Assembly: GCA_020248985.1 (NCBI GenBank) | Contig: JADCGL010000001.1 | Coordinates: 124,001-188,000 of the forward strand | Length of the DNA: 64,000 nucleotides | Reading direction: 5' to 3' | Source of the DNA: Telmatospirillum sp. | GTDB taxonomy: Bacteria; Pseudomonadota; Alphaproteobacteria; CACIAM-22H2 | In this document: positions 27,029 to 36,119 of the stretch, piece after piece | Layout of the letters: each line of letters begins with the position of its first letter | Numbering within the stretch: position 1 is the stretch's first letter | The notes under the pieces: model-generated | Database searches by the model: none | Told to the model about the DNA's origin: nothing | What the model saw: only the letters and a program-made list of their open reading frames with translations | Translations under genes and position numbers: made by a program

Positions 27029-27714
27029 GCCTCGTCTACGGCGTGGATGGCTGCCGCGGCGGATGGGTCGCGGTGGCGGCCGAGGGGCGCACAAAGAACG
27101 TGCGCTTCGTGCGCAGCTTCGCGGAACTGTTCGACGCGAATCCCGCTTTGATCGCGGTCGACATGCCGATAGGTTTCGCGGATGAAGCCTTGCCCGGCGG
27201 GCGCGCGTGCGAGCGTGCGGCGCGTGCGGCTTTGCCGGGCAAAGGTTCGAGCGTGTTTTCGGCCCCGTGCCGGTCGGCCCTCGACGCGCCCGACTACCGG
27301 GCGGCCCTTGTCGCAAACCGCAAAGCGCACGGCATCGGGCTGTCGAAGCAGTCATTCAATCTATTTCCGAAAATGCTCGAGCTCGATGCGGTGCTGCGCG
27401 CCTCGCCGCCGTGCCGCATCGTCGAGGCGCATCCGGAGCTGGGTTTTGCGCGGCTGGCGGGCGCGCCGATCTTGGCACCCAAGCGCACCGCCGAGGGGCG
27501 CCAAGCGCGGCTCGGTGTGCTGGCCAAAGCGGGCTTTGGCATTGTCGAAAAATGGCTCGACCGGTTCCCGCGCGCGGAAGTGGCGGTCGACGACGTGATC
27601 GATGCGGCCGGCGTTTGCGTGGCCGCGTTGCGCGTGGCGGGCGGGAAGGCGGAGTGCTTACCGCCCGTGCCGTCCAGAGACCGCTACGGAATCGAAATGG
27701 CGATCTGGCGCTAG
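27025..27714 (+). CDS. DUF429 family protein
   Basis: Conserved protein of 229 aa starting at a GTG that overlaps the stop of the oxidoreductase (GTGA). The opening LVYGVDGCRGGWVAV and IAVDMPIGFADE are hallmarks of DUF429, whose fold is predicted to be RNase-H-like; SVFSAPCRSALDAPDY and IVEAHPELGFARLAG carry other conserved residues. Function is unknown. Translation coupling to the oxidoreductase need not mean shared function. Confidence 0.85.
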   Translation: MSLVYGVDGCRGGWVAVAAEGRTKNVRFVRSFAELFDANPALIAVDMPIGFADEALPGGRACERAARAALPGKGSSVFSAPCRSALDAPDYRAALVANRKAHGIGLSKQSFNLFPKMLELDAVLRASPPCRIVEAHPELGFARLAGAPILAPKRTAEGRQARLGVLAKAGFGIVEKWLDRFPRAEVAVDDVIDAAGVCVAALRVAGGKAECLPPVPSRDRYGIEMAIWR

Positions 27715-27715
27715 C

Positions 27716-27967
27716 TCAGATTTCCAGCGCCGCGCGGTAGAGGTCGAGCAACTCGTCCTGTTCCTTGCGGTCGGGCTCTTCCATTTTGCGCAGCTTGATG
27801 ACTTGGCGCATGATCTTGGTGTCGAAGCCGTTGCCCTTGGCTTCGGCGTAGACTTCGCGGATGTCGGTGGCGAGGTCGGCCTTTTCGGCTTCGAGCCGTT
27901 CGATCTTTTCGACGAACTGCTTGAGTTTCGCCGCCGCAATGCCGCCTACTTCGCCGCCGTCCGCCAT
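27716..27967 (-). CDS. gapR: GapR family nucleoid-associated DNA-binding protein
   Basis: Small protein of 83 aa of the DUF2312/GapR family, restricted largely to alphaproteobacteria. In Caulobacter it binds overtwisted, AT-rich DNA ahead of forks and polymerases and helps replication. The coiled-coil core LKQFVEKIERLEAEKADLAT and DIREVYAEAKGNGFDTKIMR are diagnostic. I start at MADGGEVGG, which has GGAG a few bases ahead; an upstream ATG adds 16 unrelated residues. It is convergent with the DUF429 gene with only one base between them. Confidence 0.92.
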   Translation of the reverse strand: MADGGEVGGIAAAKLKQFVEKIERLEAEKADLATDIREVYAEAKGNGFDTKIMRQVIKLRKMEEPDRKEQDELLDLYRAALEI

Positions 27968-28058
27968 CTGCCGTCTCCAATATGCAATGAAGCGCGCGAA
28001 GCTAGCGATTCGCACGTGTCCCCGCTAGGGGCTTTTCGTCCCCAGCCTGTGGATAGCG

Positions 28059-28364
<306 letters not shown>

Positions 28365-28414
28365 GGCGTGTCTCCCAAAGAGGGTGTGTGGCCGCAATAT
28401 AGGGTGCGTCCGCC

Positions 28415-29560
28415 CTACAAACCAGCCGCGGTCTCTGCAATGAGCCCGTCCACGACCGCAACCAGCGCCTCGTGCCGGTTGGCCCCGTCCGCCAACGCGC
28501 GCGCGTAGGCTTGGCGTTGGCGATGGGCCGACGTGCCGCGCGCCAGGATCGTGCGCGCGTGCGCGATCTCGGCCGCGCAGTCGAGCCTTGCCGCGTCGGG
28601 GGCGACGAGCTCGAAAACCTCTTCGAGCAAAGCCGAAAAGTCGACGATGCGGTCTTTGCCGAAATCGACGAGGCCGGCATCGAAGCCGTAGCGCTGCGCG
28701 CGCCAGCGGTTTTCGCGCACCAGCATGTGCGGATAGATGCGCCAGCGCTGGTTCTGGCGCTTCAAGCGCCACAGCATCGACAGCAGGCATTGGTAGAGGG
28801 CGGCGATCGCGACCGCGTCGTCGAGATAGGGGCACATGTCGGTGATGCGCATCTCGAGCGTGGGGAAGCGGGCGGAGAGGCGCACGTCCCACCAGAGTTT
28901 CGAGGCGTCGTCGATGAGGCCGGCCGCGACCAGCCGTTCGAGTTGGCGGCGATATTCGCCGTAGCTTTCGAAATGGTCGGGCAGGCCCGTGCGCGGCAGT
29001 TCGTTGAAGATGGCCACGCGATAGCTCGCAAGCCCCGTATCTTCGCCGCGCCAGAACGGCGACGAGGTCGAGAGGGCCAGCAGATGCGGCAGGAAATAGC
29101 CGATCTGGTTCATGAGATCGACGCGCAGCTCGTCGTCGTCGATGCCGACATGCACATGCAAGCCGCAGATCACGAGGCGGCGGCCGACTCCCTGCAGATC
29201 GCGCTCCAGCGCGCGGTAGCGGTCTTTGTCGGTTGCTTCCACGCCGCGCCATTCGGCGAACGGATGCGTCGAAGCCGCGATGGGCGCGAGCCCCGCTTCG
29301 CCCGTGACGGCGACGACCGCGCGCCGCAGTTTGACCAATTCGGCGCGCAATTGCCCGGCCGTGCGACACACGCCCGTTTGCACTTCGAGCTGCGCGCGCA
29401 GGAATTCCGGGCTCACCTGGCCCGCTTGGCCTTGGGCAGCAAGGGCGGCTTCGCAGCGCGCCACGAGGTCGGCGGGCGGATCGCGCGCAAGGTCGCGCGT
29501 TTGCCGATCGACCAGCAGATACTCCTCCTCGAGGCCCAGCGTGAAAGCGGGCTCGCTCAC
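28415..29560 (-). CDS. Carboxylate-amine ligase of the GCS2/YbdK family
   Basis: ATP-dependent ligase (381 aa) related to glutamate-cysteine ligase type 2; YbdK-like members join glutamate weakly to cysteine or other amines. The family opening FTLGLEEEYLLVDRQTRDL, STHPFAEWRGVEATDKDRY, CGLHVHVGI and EMRITDMCPYLDDAVAIAAL are present. It starts at GTG overlapping the stop of the preceding N-formylglutamate amidohydrolase gene. That pairing of a glutamate-derivative hydrolase and a ligase suggests work on the same class of glutamyl compounds (inference). Confidence 0.85.
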   Translation of the reverse strand: MSEPAFTLGLEEEYLLVDRQTRDLARDPPADLVARCEAALAAQGQAGQVSPEFLRAQLEVQTGVCRTAGQLRAELVKLRRAVVAVTGEAGLAPIAASTHPFAEWRGVEATDKDRYRALERDLQGVGRRLVICGLHVHVGIDDDELRVDLMNQIGYFLPHLLALSTSSPFWRGEDTGLASYRVAIFNELPRTGLPDHFESYGEYRRQLERLVAAGLIDDASKLWWDVRLSARFPTLEMRITDMCPYLDDAVAIAALYQCLLSMLWRLKRQNQRWRIYPHMLVRENRWRAQRYGFDAGLVDFGKDRIVDFSALLEEVFELVAPDAARLDCAAEIAHARTILARGTSAHRQRQAYARALADGANRHEALVAVVDGLIAETAAGL

Positions 29561-30351
29561 GCATAGACCTCGACGCGGCGCAGGTCTTTGCGCACGAGCA
29601 GGGGATCGAGCGCGTCGCCGAAAATCGCGGCCCATTTGGCGGCCCCGGCTTGCGTGTCGATGAGGTCTTGGCGGATTTCGATCAGCGCATGCGGATAGCC
29701 CGCCTGCTCGCAATGTTCGTGCATCGTGAAGCCGTGCCCGTCGCGCGCATCGTAGGGCTGGTTGTCGCCGACCTCGATGTCCCCGCGGGCGCGCAACGCC
29801 GCCATCAAGGGCACGGGCAAGCGCGGGTCCGAGCGCCACAGCACGCCGATATGCCAGGGCCGCACGAAGCCTTTGAAGACCGGCGTGCAGGAATGCATCG
29901 ACACGACGATCGGCACCTGGCCGTATGCGCGCAATTGCGCGAGGCTCGCGCGGATCGCGTCGTGGTAGGGCGCATGCAGTTCCGCCACGCGGCGCGCGCG
30001 TGCGGCCGGCGTCAAAGCTTGGTTGGCGGGAACGGGTGTTCCGTCCGCAACCGCCGGGCACAGGCCCGGATCGTCGGTGCAGCGGTTGCAGTCGAGCACG
30101 AGGCGCGAATAGCGGCTCTCGATCAGCATGCAGCCGAAGCGTTTGGCCAAATGCTGGGCGACCGCCAAAGCGCCGATGTCCCACGCGATGTGGCGGTCCC
30201 AGTCGGCGCGCGGCACGCCCATGTCGCCCAAGGCGCGCGGCACGTCGCGTCCGGCATGGTCGCACAGCAGAAGCAGCGGCGTCGGCCGTTCGGCCGGGCG
30301 CGCGAAGAAAACGGGAAGCTCGTCGGCTTCGAGAAGCGGCAACAGATCCAT
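29557..30351 (-). CDS. N-formylglutamate amidohydrolase family protein
   Basis: Hydrolase of 264 aa in the FGase family. LLLCDHAGRDVPRALGDMG, AWDIGALAVAQHLA, ESRYSRLVLDCNR and VSMHSCTPVFKG carry the conserved histidines, glutamate and arginine. No histidine-utilisation genes are close by, so hydrolysis of a formyl- or similar N-acyl-glutamate outside the hut pathway is likely. Start at MDLLPLLEAD (30351); a TATACT-like -10 ends 12 bases ahead, so the leader would be very short. Confidence 0.85.
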   Translation of the reverse strand: MDLLPLLEADELPVFFARPAERPTPLLLLCDHAGRDVPRALGDMGVPRADWDRHIAWDIGALAVAQHLAKRFGCMLIESRYSRLVLDCNRCTDDPGLCPAVADGTPVPANQALTPAARARRVAELHAPYHDAIRASLAQLRAYGQVPIVVSMHSCTPVFKGFVRPWHIGVLWRSDPRLPVPLMAALRARGDIEVGDNQPYDARDGHGFTMHEHCEQAGYPHALIEIRQDLIDTQAGAAKWAAIFGDALDPLLVRKDLRRVEVYA

Positions 30352-30408
30352 GATTCGCGAGCGAGTATAGCGTCCAACCGCGCGCACCTGCTAGGCTCGC
30401 CCGCACAC

Positions 30409-31656
30409 ATGACCGACCCGCGCCGCCTTCTGTTGTCGCTGTTCGAAGCCGCCATCGCGGCGGCCCAACCGGCGTTGCGGATTCCGGCCTTTTTGCCGCC
30501 GGCACCCAAGGGCCGTCTCGTGGTGGTGGGGGCCGGAAAAGCCTCGGCGGCGATGGCGCGCGCGGTCGAAGACAATTGGCAAGGCAAGCTCGAGGGGCTT
30601 GTCGTTACGCGCTACGGCCATGGCGTTGCGTGCAAGAATATCGAAATTGTCGAGGCCGCCCATCCCGTCCCCGATGCGGCCGGCATGGCGGCGGCGGCGC
30701 GCATGCTGGACCTGGTGCAAAGCCTCGGGCGCGAAGATCTGGTGCTGGCGCTGATGTCGGGCGGCGGCTCGGCCGTGCTCAGCAACCCGGCCCCGCCGGT
30801 GACGCTCGAAATGTTCCGCGCCCTCACGTCGGCCTTGCTCAAATCGGGGGCCAACATCGTCGAGATCAATACGGTGCGCAAACATTTGTCGACGATTTCG
30901 GGCGGCCGCTTGGCCGCCGCTGCTGCACCCGCGCGCGTGCTGACACTCGGTATCTCGGACGTGCCCGGCGACGATCCTTCGACGATCGGCTCGGGCCCCA
31001 CCGTGCCCGACCCGACGACGCTCGCAGATGCATTTGCCGTCCTTGCAAAATACGGCATCGAACCCGCACCTGAAATCGCCGCACGCCTTGCCGATCCCGC
31101 AGCCGAGACGCCAAAATCTTTGCCGCACGCGGCCTATCGCATGATCGCAGCCCCGATCCAGTCGCTCGACCGTGCGGCCGAGATCGCGCGTGCGGAAGGC
31201 TTCGCCGTGCATTCGCTGGGCCCCGACCTCGAGGGCGAGGCGCGCGACGTGGCGGCCGCACATGCCGATCTCGTGCGCCGCATCAAGGCGGGCCACGGGC
31301 CGGTCGCTTCGCCCTGCGTGCTGCTGTCGGGCGGCGAAACGACGGTGACGGTGCGCGGGCATGGCCGCGGCGGGCGCAACGCGGAATTTGCGCTGGCGTT
31401 GGCCGTCGCGCTCGACGGTCTTGCCGAGGTGTGGGCGCTTGCCGGCGACACCGACGGCATCGACGGCACGGAGGCCAATGCCGGCGCCCTCGTCGCGCCC
31501 GACACGCTGGCGCGTGCGCGTGTTCTTGGCCTGTCGGCATCCGAACGGCTCGCCGACAATGACGGCTACGGTTTTTTCGCCGCCCTCGGCGATCTCGTCA
31601 CGACCGGCCCCACCCATACCAACGTCAACGATTTTCGCGCTATAGTGATCCGATAG
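30409..31656 (+). CDS. Glycerate 2-kinase (MOFRL/DUF4147 family)
   Basis: Enzyme of 415 aa of the glycerate 2-kinase family, formerly called hydroxypyruvate reductase TtuD; it phosphorylates glycerate to 2-phosphoglycerate. Motifs: VVVGAGKASAAMARAVE near residue 40, ALMSGGGSAVLSNPAPP, NTVRKHLSTISGGRLA, ISDVPGDDPSTIGSGP and the C-terminal MOFRL part with LLSGGETTVTVRG and GDTDGIDG. Followed after 42 bases by pyruvate kinase, the next-but-one step in converting glycerate to pyruvate; the same pair occurs as ttuDE in tartrate use. Confidence 0.9.
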   Translation: MTDPRRLLLSLFEAAIAAAQPALRIPAFLPPAPKGRLVVVGAGKASAAMARAVEDNWQGKLEGLVVTRYGHGVACKNIEIVEAAHPVPDAAGMAAAARMLDLVQSLGREDLVLALMSGGGSAVLSNPAPPVTLEMFRALTSALLKSGANIVEINTVRKHLSTISGGRLAAAAAPARVLTLGISDVPGDDPSTIGSGPTVPDPTTLADAFAVLAKYGIEPAPEIAARLADPAAETPKSLPHAAYRMIAAPIQSLDRAAEIARAEGFAVHSLGPDLEGEARDVAAAHADLVRRIKAGHGPVASPCVLLSGGETTVTVRGHGRGGRNAEFALALAVALDGLAEVWALAGDTDGIDGTEANAGALVAPDTLARARVLGLSASERLADNDGYGFFAALGDLVTTGPTHTNVNDFRAIVIR

Positions 31657-31698
31657 ACGCGGTCGCAAAGGGCCGCCCGACAGGGAGCGAACCGCCGC

Positions 31699-33114
31699 AT
31701 GCGCCGCATCTGCGCCACCAAAATCGTCGCCACGCTGGGGCCTGCCACAAGCGACAGCGCCACGATCGAAGCTTTGTTCAAGGCCGGGGCCGACGTGTTC
31801 CGGCTCAATTTCAGCCACGGCGCGCACGAAGACCATAAAAAGCGCTACGACCAGCTGCGCGCGCTCGAAACGAAAACCGGCCGGCCGATCGCCATCCTTG
31901 CCGACCTGCAAGGGCCCAAATTGCGCGTCGGCACCTTCAAGGCGGGCGCGGCGAAATTGGCGGCGGGGGCCACGTTCCGTTTCGACATGGACGCAACGCC
32001 CGGCGACGAGACGCGCGCGCCCTTGCGCCATCCCGAAATTTTCGCAGCACTTAGCCCCGGCCAGCATCTGCTCGTCGACGACGGCAAGCTGCGCCTCGAA
32101 GCGATTGAGACCTCGCCGACGCATGCGCTGTGCAAAGTGCTGGTCGGCGGCACGATTTCCGACCGCAAGGGCGTCAACGTGCCGGGCACGGTGCTGCCGA
32201 TCTCGGCGCTGACCGAAAAAGACCGGCGCGATCTCGATTTTGCGCTCGAAATGGGCGTGGACTGGATCGCACTGTCGTTCGTGCAGCGGCCCGACGACAT
32301 GGCGGAAGCCAAAAAGCTCGTGCAAGGCCGTGCCGGCGTGTGCGCCAAACTCGAAAAACCCTCGGCCATCGAACGGCTCGAGGAGATCGTCGAGCTCGCC
32401 GATGCGGTGATGGTGGCGCGCGGCGATCTCGGCGTCGAGATGCCGCCCGAAGATGTGCCGGCCCTGCAGAAGCGCATCGTGCGGACTGCGCGCAGGCTCG
32501 GCCGCCCGGTGATCGTCGCGACGCAGATGCTCGAATCGATGATCGAAGCGCCCACGCCGACGCGCGCGGAGGCCTCCGACGTCGCGACGGCCGTCTATGA
32601 CGGCGCGGATGCCGTGATGCTGTCGGCCGAAACCGCGTCGGGAAAACACCCGATCGAGGCGGTGGCGATGATGGAGCGCATCATCGCGCGCGTCGAACGC
32701 GATCCCTTGTACCGGCCGATCATGGATGCCGACCATTCCGCACCCGAGGCAACCGCATCGGACGCGATCACGGCGGCGGCCGCACAAGTCGCGCGCACGA
32801 TCAAGGCGGCGGCGATCGTGACCTTCACCACTTCGGGCTCGACGGCGCTTCGCGCCGCGCGCGAGCGGCCGGAAGCGCCGATTCTGTGCCTGACGCAGAA
32901 TCGGCGCACGGCACGCCGCCTCGTGCTGTGCTGGGGCACGCACACGCACGTGTCGGACGAGTTCGCCTCGTTCACGAAAATGGTCGAAAAGGCCTGCGAA
33001 GTCGCCAAGGCCGAAGGTTTCGCCGATCCCGGCGACACGATCGCGATCACCGCCGGCGTGCCGTTCGGCACGCCGGGGGCAACCAACATTCTGCGCATCG
33101 CCTGGATCGGCTGA
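31699..33114 (+). CDS. pyk: Pyruvate kinase
   Basis: Glycolytic enzyme (471 aa) making ATP and pyruvate from phosphoenolpyruvate. Seen: TKIVATLGPATSD, RLNFSHGAHEDH, the active-site segment CAKLEKPSAIERLEE (usual form IxKIEN), MVARGDLGVEMP and the nucleotide site ATQMLESMI with PTRAEASDVATAV. The C-terminal regulatory domain is complete. AGGGAG ribosome site. Coupling to glycerate 2-kinase implies a catabolic glycerate/tartrate or glyoxylate route rather than the only glycolytic copy. Confidence 0.93.
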   Translation: MRRICATKIVATLGPATSDSATIEALFKAGADVFRLNFSHGAHEDHKKRYDQLRALETKTGRPIAILADLQGPKLRVGTFKAGAAKLAAGATFRFDMDATPGDETRAPLRHPEIFAALSPGQHLLVDDGKLRLEAIETSPTHALCKVLVGGTISDRKGVNVPGTVLPISALTEKDRRDLDFALEMGVDWIALSFVQRPDDMAEAKKLVQGRAGVCAKLEKPSAIERLEEIVELADAVMVARGDLGVEMPPEDVPALQKRIVRTARRLGRPVIVATQMLESMIEAPTPTRAEASDVATAVYDGADAVMLSAETASGKHPIEAVAMMERIIARVERDPLYRPIMDADHSAPEATASDAITAAAAQVARTIKAAAIVTFTTSGSTALRAARERPEAPILCLTQNRRTARRLVLCWGTHTHVSDEFASFTKMVEKACEVAKAEGFADPGDTIAITAGVPFGTPGATNILRIAWIG

Positions 33115-33127
33115 CGCGCCCGCCCGG

Positions 33128-33595
33128 TTACCCGAGCTGCGCGCGCAGCATCCAGGCGGTCTTGCCGTGCTCGGTCATGCGCTCGACCATGAGATCGCCC
33201 GTCTCCGCGTCGCCGACGCGCTCGACGATGTCTTTGGTCTCGCGCGCGAGCTTGGCCAGCGTCTCGTGGTCCGCCAAGAGTTCCGCGATCATCTTCTCGG
33301 CCTTCGGCGTGCCGGTCTGCTCTTCGACGGCCGACAGTTTCTTGAACTGCGTGAGGCTGCCGGGGGCGGCGAAGCCAAGCGCGCGGATGCGCTCGGCGAT
33401 TTCGTCGATCGCGTCGCCCAAGGCTTCGTACTGCGAACCGAACTGCGCATGCAGCGGGGCGAAGAACGGCCCTTCGACGTTCCAGTGGAAGCTCTGCGTT
33501 TTGACGTAGAGCATGTAGCTGCTCGCCAGCACGCGGCCGAGGGCTTCGGCGGCGGTCTTGCGCGCGTTTTCTTTGAGGCCGATATCGACTTTCAT
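33128..33595 (-). CDS. dps: Dps family ferritin-like DNA-protection protein
   Basis: Protein of 155 aa that stores iron and shields DNA from peroxide as a 12-mer shell. The ferroxidase residues are visible in SFHWNVEGPFFAPLHAQF and YEALGDAIDEIAERIRALG. Length is normal. The promoter just upstream (33617-33645) contains an Irr-like palindrome, so iron control is likely. AGGAGA ribosome site. Convergent with pyk, 13 bases away. Confidence 0.92.
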   Translation of the reverse strand: MKVDIGLKENARKTAAEALGRVLASSYMLYVKTQSFHWNVEGPFFAPLHAQFGSQYEALGDAIDEIAERIRALGFAAPGSLTQFKKLSAVEEQTGTPKAEKMIAELLADHETLAKLARETKDIVERVGDAETGDLMVERMTEHGKTAWMLRAQLG

Positions 33596-33616
33596 GGGTC
33601 TTCTCCTTCGCTTTGG

Positions 33617-33645
33617 AGATTAGAACTATTCTAAACTACAGTCAA
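33617..33645 (-). promoter_or_regulatory. dps promoter with embedded Irr-like box
   Basis: On the minus strand, -35 TTGACT (33640-33645) and -10 TAATCT (33617-33622) are separated by exactly 17 bp. A near-perfect palindrome, ATTAGAACTATTCTAAA (33619-33635; core TTAGAA-CTA-TTCTAA), covers the -10 and most of the spacer. It matches the form of the iron-control (Irr) element of alphaproteobacteria, TTTAGAAnnnTTCTAAA, as I recall it. A bound repressor would block polymerase. The mRNA leader would be about 15 bases. Confidence 0.7.
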
Positions 33646-33651
33646 GAAGCC

Positions 33652-34419
33652 CTAAACCATTATGATTTCGGCTTTGCCCAAGATGCCGAAATCGGCCGTG
33701 TAAGTGCCTGTTTTGGATGCGAGATAAGGCACGATGCACGAGCCCGTGGTGACGATCGCCCCTTTGCGCAAACCCGTCCAGGCGGGCGGGTTGTTGGCCA
33801 TCAGCACCAGGGCTGCAAACGGATCGCCGAGAATTTCGGCCCCGCTGCCGCGGGCCACTTCCGCGCCGTCGAGGGAAAGCGTCATCGTGTGTTTGCCGAG
33901 ATCGAGTTTCTTCCAGTCGACAAGCCCGGGCCCGTAGGTGAAGCCGCCGCTCGCCATGCAATCGGCCAGCCCGCCGATCGGCGATGGCACGGCCTGGCGC
34001 GTGTCGAAAATTTCGATCGCGGGATGCAGGGCGGCGACTGCCGCCGCAACCTCGTCGCGCGAATACGGGCGCTCGCGCTTCGGCAGATCCATGCCAAGCG
34101 AGAATGCGAATTCGCATTCGAGTTTGGGCACGAGAAAATCGGCGAGCCGCCAACGCACGGGACTGGCGGCGAACCAGGGTGCGAGCAAAGCACCCGTGGT
34201 GACGGCGGGAATGTTCGATTTTTCCTGCTGGGCCGCCGTGAGATTGCCGACCTTCCAGCCCGGAACGGTGCCGCCGGAAAGTTCGGCCAATGCCGCTTGC
34301 ACTTCATAGGCGTCGGCAGGCGTCTGCGGGCCGGTCGTCGGCCATTCGATTTTGCGTGCGGCTTTGCGTGCGGCGAACAAAGCGGCGGCACAGGCTTTTG
34401 CGTCGAATGCGGCGGTCAT
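33652..34419 (-). CDS. 2-keto-4-pentenoate hydratase / fumarylacetoacetase-like hydratase
   Basis: Enzyme of 255 aa in the hydratase/decarboxylase family (MhpD, DmpE, DmpH, HpaH). GWKVGNLTAAQQEKSNIPAV corresponds to the usual GYKIGLT block, and the metal site includes KLECEFAFSLGMDLP and LHPAIEIFDTR. It acts on a 2-hydroxy-dienoate in meta-cleavage type routes or on a similar keto acid. ATG overlaps the stop of the ABC exporter gene. No aromatic ring-cleavage genes are close, so the physiological substrate is uncertain. Confidence 0.82.
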   Translation of the reverse strand: MTAAFDAKACAAALFAARKAARKIEWPTTGPQTPADAYEVQAALAELSGGTVPGWKVGNLTAAQQEKSNIPAVTTGALLAPWFAASPVRWRLADFLVPKLECEFAFSLGMDLPKRERPYSRDEVAAAVAALHPAIEIFDTRQAVPSPIGGLADCMASGGFTYGPGLVDWKKLDLGKHTMTLSLDGAEVARGSGAEILGDPFAALVLMANNPPAWTGLRKGAIVTTGSCIVPYLASKTGTYTADFGILGKAEIIMV

Positions 34420-36119
34420 TTCGGCTCCTCGATCATGCGCACGAAGCCGCCGCGCTTCACTTCGATGCGGCGGTCGAACAAGGTTGCGACCTGCTTGCGA
34501 TGCGACACGCAGATCAGGGTCTTCTCCGGGAAATCGGCAAGCAGGCGGCCGAGCATGTACATCTCGGTGTCCTCGTCGAGCGACGCCAGCGTCTCGTCGA
34601 GGATCAGGCACGGCGAATCCGTGAGCAAGGCGCGCGCGAAGGCGAGGCGCTGCTGTTCGCCGCCCGAAAACGGCTCGCCCTTGTCGCCGACGGAGGCTTT
34701 GCGCCGCTCGGGTTCGGCTTCGATGCGCTTGTCCATGCGCACGCGCTCGAGCGTCTGCTGCCACAAATCGTCCGACAGGTGCCGGAAGATCGCGACATTG
34801 TCTTCGACGTCGCCGGAGACGAACGCTGTCGCAGCGCGCGCGAAGAAGAACAGCCGCTTGCGGTCGGTGAGGCTCAGCGACGTCACGTCGCGCCCGTCGA
34901 CCGTGACGCGGCCCGACGAGGGCCGGTGCATGCCGAGCAGCATGAAGATCAGCGTGGTTTTGCCCGCCCCCGAATCGCCGAACAGGCCGACTTTGTCGCC
35001 CGCCCGGATCGAAAACGAGAAGGGATGCAGCAGCGTTTCGCCGCGCTCGGAGACGAGCCCGACCTCTTCGAAGCGGATCTCGCCGAACGAAGCGGGCGGG
35101 CGCTGCGCCTTGTCGGCCAGCACCGCGTCGAGCCCGTCGGTCGAGGCCGAGATGCGCTTCAAAGCGAGCCGCGCGTCGTTGATCATCGGCCAGGCTTCGC
35201 CGATGCGGCTCAAATTCGGGAAGATCAGCATCGTGTAGTAGGCGAAGATAAGGAACTTGCCGATGGGCGGCGGCCCGCCTTGCGACGTCACGAACAGCAG
35301 CACCAGGCACACGGCCGCCGACATGCCGATCACGAACTCGACGAGCCCGTGATAGAGCGCATGGCGGCGCCACAGCAGCAGATTGATGCGCATGAGCCGG
35401 CGCGCACCCGACAGCAGCCGCACGAGATAGATCGCGCCGAGGCCCGTGAAGCGCAGATCGAGATTCTTCTGGTAGAGAGCGGCGAGATAGCCGAGATAGC
35501 CCTGGTCGAGCCCCATTTTGGTGAGATAGCGCTGCTTGCGCCAATTGGCGTAGATCGCGATGCCGGCCGCGAGCAACGCGATCTCGACGACCAGAATGTA
35601 GAAGAGCCAGCTTTCGACGAAAAAGATCACGACCAGCATCAGCGAGATCTGCAGCACGGCCACACCCGCATGCACGAGCGCTTCGCGCAGCAGGCGCTGC
35701 ACGGCTTCGAGATCCCCCGCCGCCGCCGCGAGCACGCCGCCGGCCCCCAATTTCGACAGGCGCGCGTAGGGCCCGCGCAGCAGATTGAGCGCGATCGAGC
35801 CGCGGATCGAGCGGATGATGCGCTCGGACAGCGCCGAGGTGCGGTACTCGGACAAAAGGAAAAACGCGAAGACGAGGATTTCGATCGCGAAGATCAGCGC
35901 GACATAGAACCAGATGCGGTTGCCGTCGCCGACCAAGGCGGCCTCGATGCCGCCCCACCAGCTTTCCGGTTTGGCCCCGTCGATCAGCACATTGATCGGC
36001 AAAGGCCGCGCCACGATGGCGATCGACTGCACGCAGGCGATCAGGAAAATCAGAAACAGCGCGAACCGCCAGCGCGGATCGTGCTTCTTCAGCAGCGCGT
36101 CGATTTCACGAATGAACAT
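34416..36119 (-). CDS. ABC exporter half-transporter, fused membrane and ATPase domains
   Basis: Protein of 567 aa: six membrane segments in residues about 15-320, then an ATPase domain. Walker A GDSGAGKTT, signature FSGGEQQRLAFARALL, Walker B CLILDETLASLDED and switch histidine ICVSHRKQV are all intact. The Q-loop is odd: where a glutamine is expected the sequence reads FFFARAATAFVSGDVEDN. Start at MFIREIDALLKKHD, overlapping the end of the reductase gene by 14 bases. Substrate unknown; cydC/D-like or lipid-type exporters share this layout. Confidence 0.82.
   Translation of the reverse strand: MFIREIDALLKKHDPRWRFALFLIFLIACVQSIAIVARPLPINVLIDGAKPESWWGGIEAALVGDGNRIWFYVALIFAIEILVFAFFLLSEYRTSALSERIIRSIRGSIALNLLRGPYARLSKLGAGGVLAAAAGDLEAVQRLLREALVHAGVAVLQISLMLVVIFFVESWLFYILVVEIALLAAGIAIYANWRKQRYLTKMGLDQGYLGYLAALYQKNLDLRFTGLGAIYLVRLLSGARRLMRINLLLWRRHALYHGLVEFVIGMSAAVCLVLLFVTSQGGPPPIGKFLIFAYYTMLIFPNLSRIGEAWPMINDARLALKRISASTDGLDAVLADKAQRPPASFGEIRFEEVGLVSERGETLLHPFSFSIRAGDKVGLFGDSGAGKTTLIFMLLGMHRPSSGRVTVDGRDVTSLSLTDRKRLFFFARAATAFVSGDVEDNVAIFRHLSDDLWQQTLERVRMDKRIEAEPERRKASVGDKGEPFSGGEQQRLAFARALLTDSPCLILDETLASLDEDTEMYMLGRLLADFPEKTLICVSHRKQVATLFDRRIEVKRGGFVRMIEEPK

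Noticed and set aside
24695-27355. An 886-codon minus-strand frame opposite the indolepyruvate oxidoreductase
   Set aside because: Antisense shadow created by codon bias; low complexity, no motif, no ribosome site.
28045-28057. TGTGGATAG between gapR and DUF1244 as a second DnaA cluster
   Set aside because: A single near-match with no AT-rich stretch or companions.
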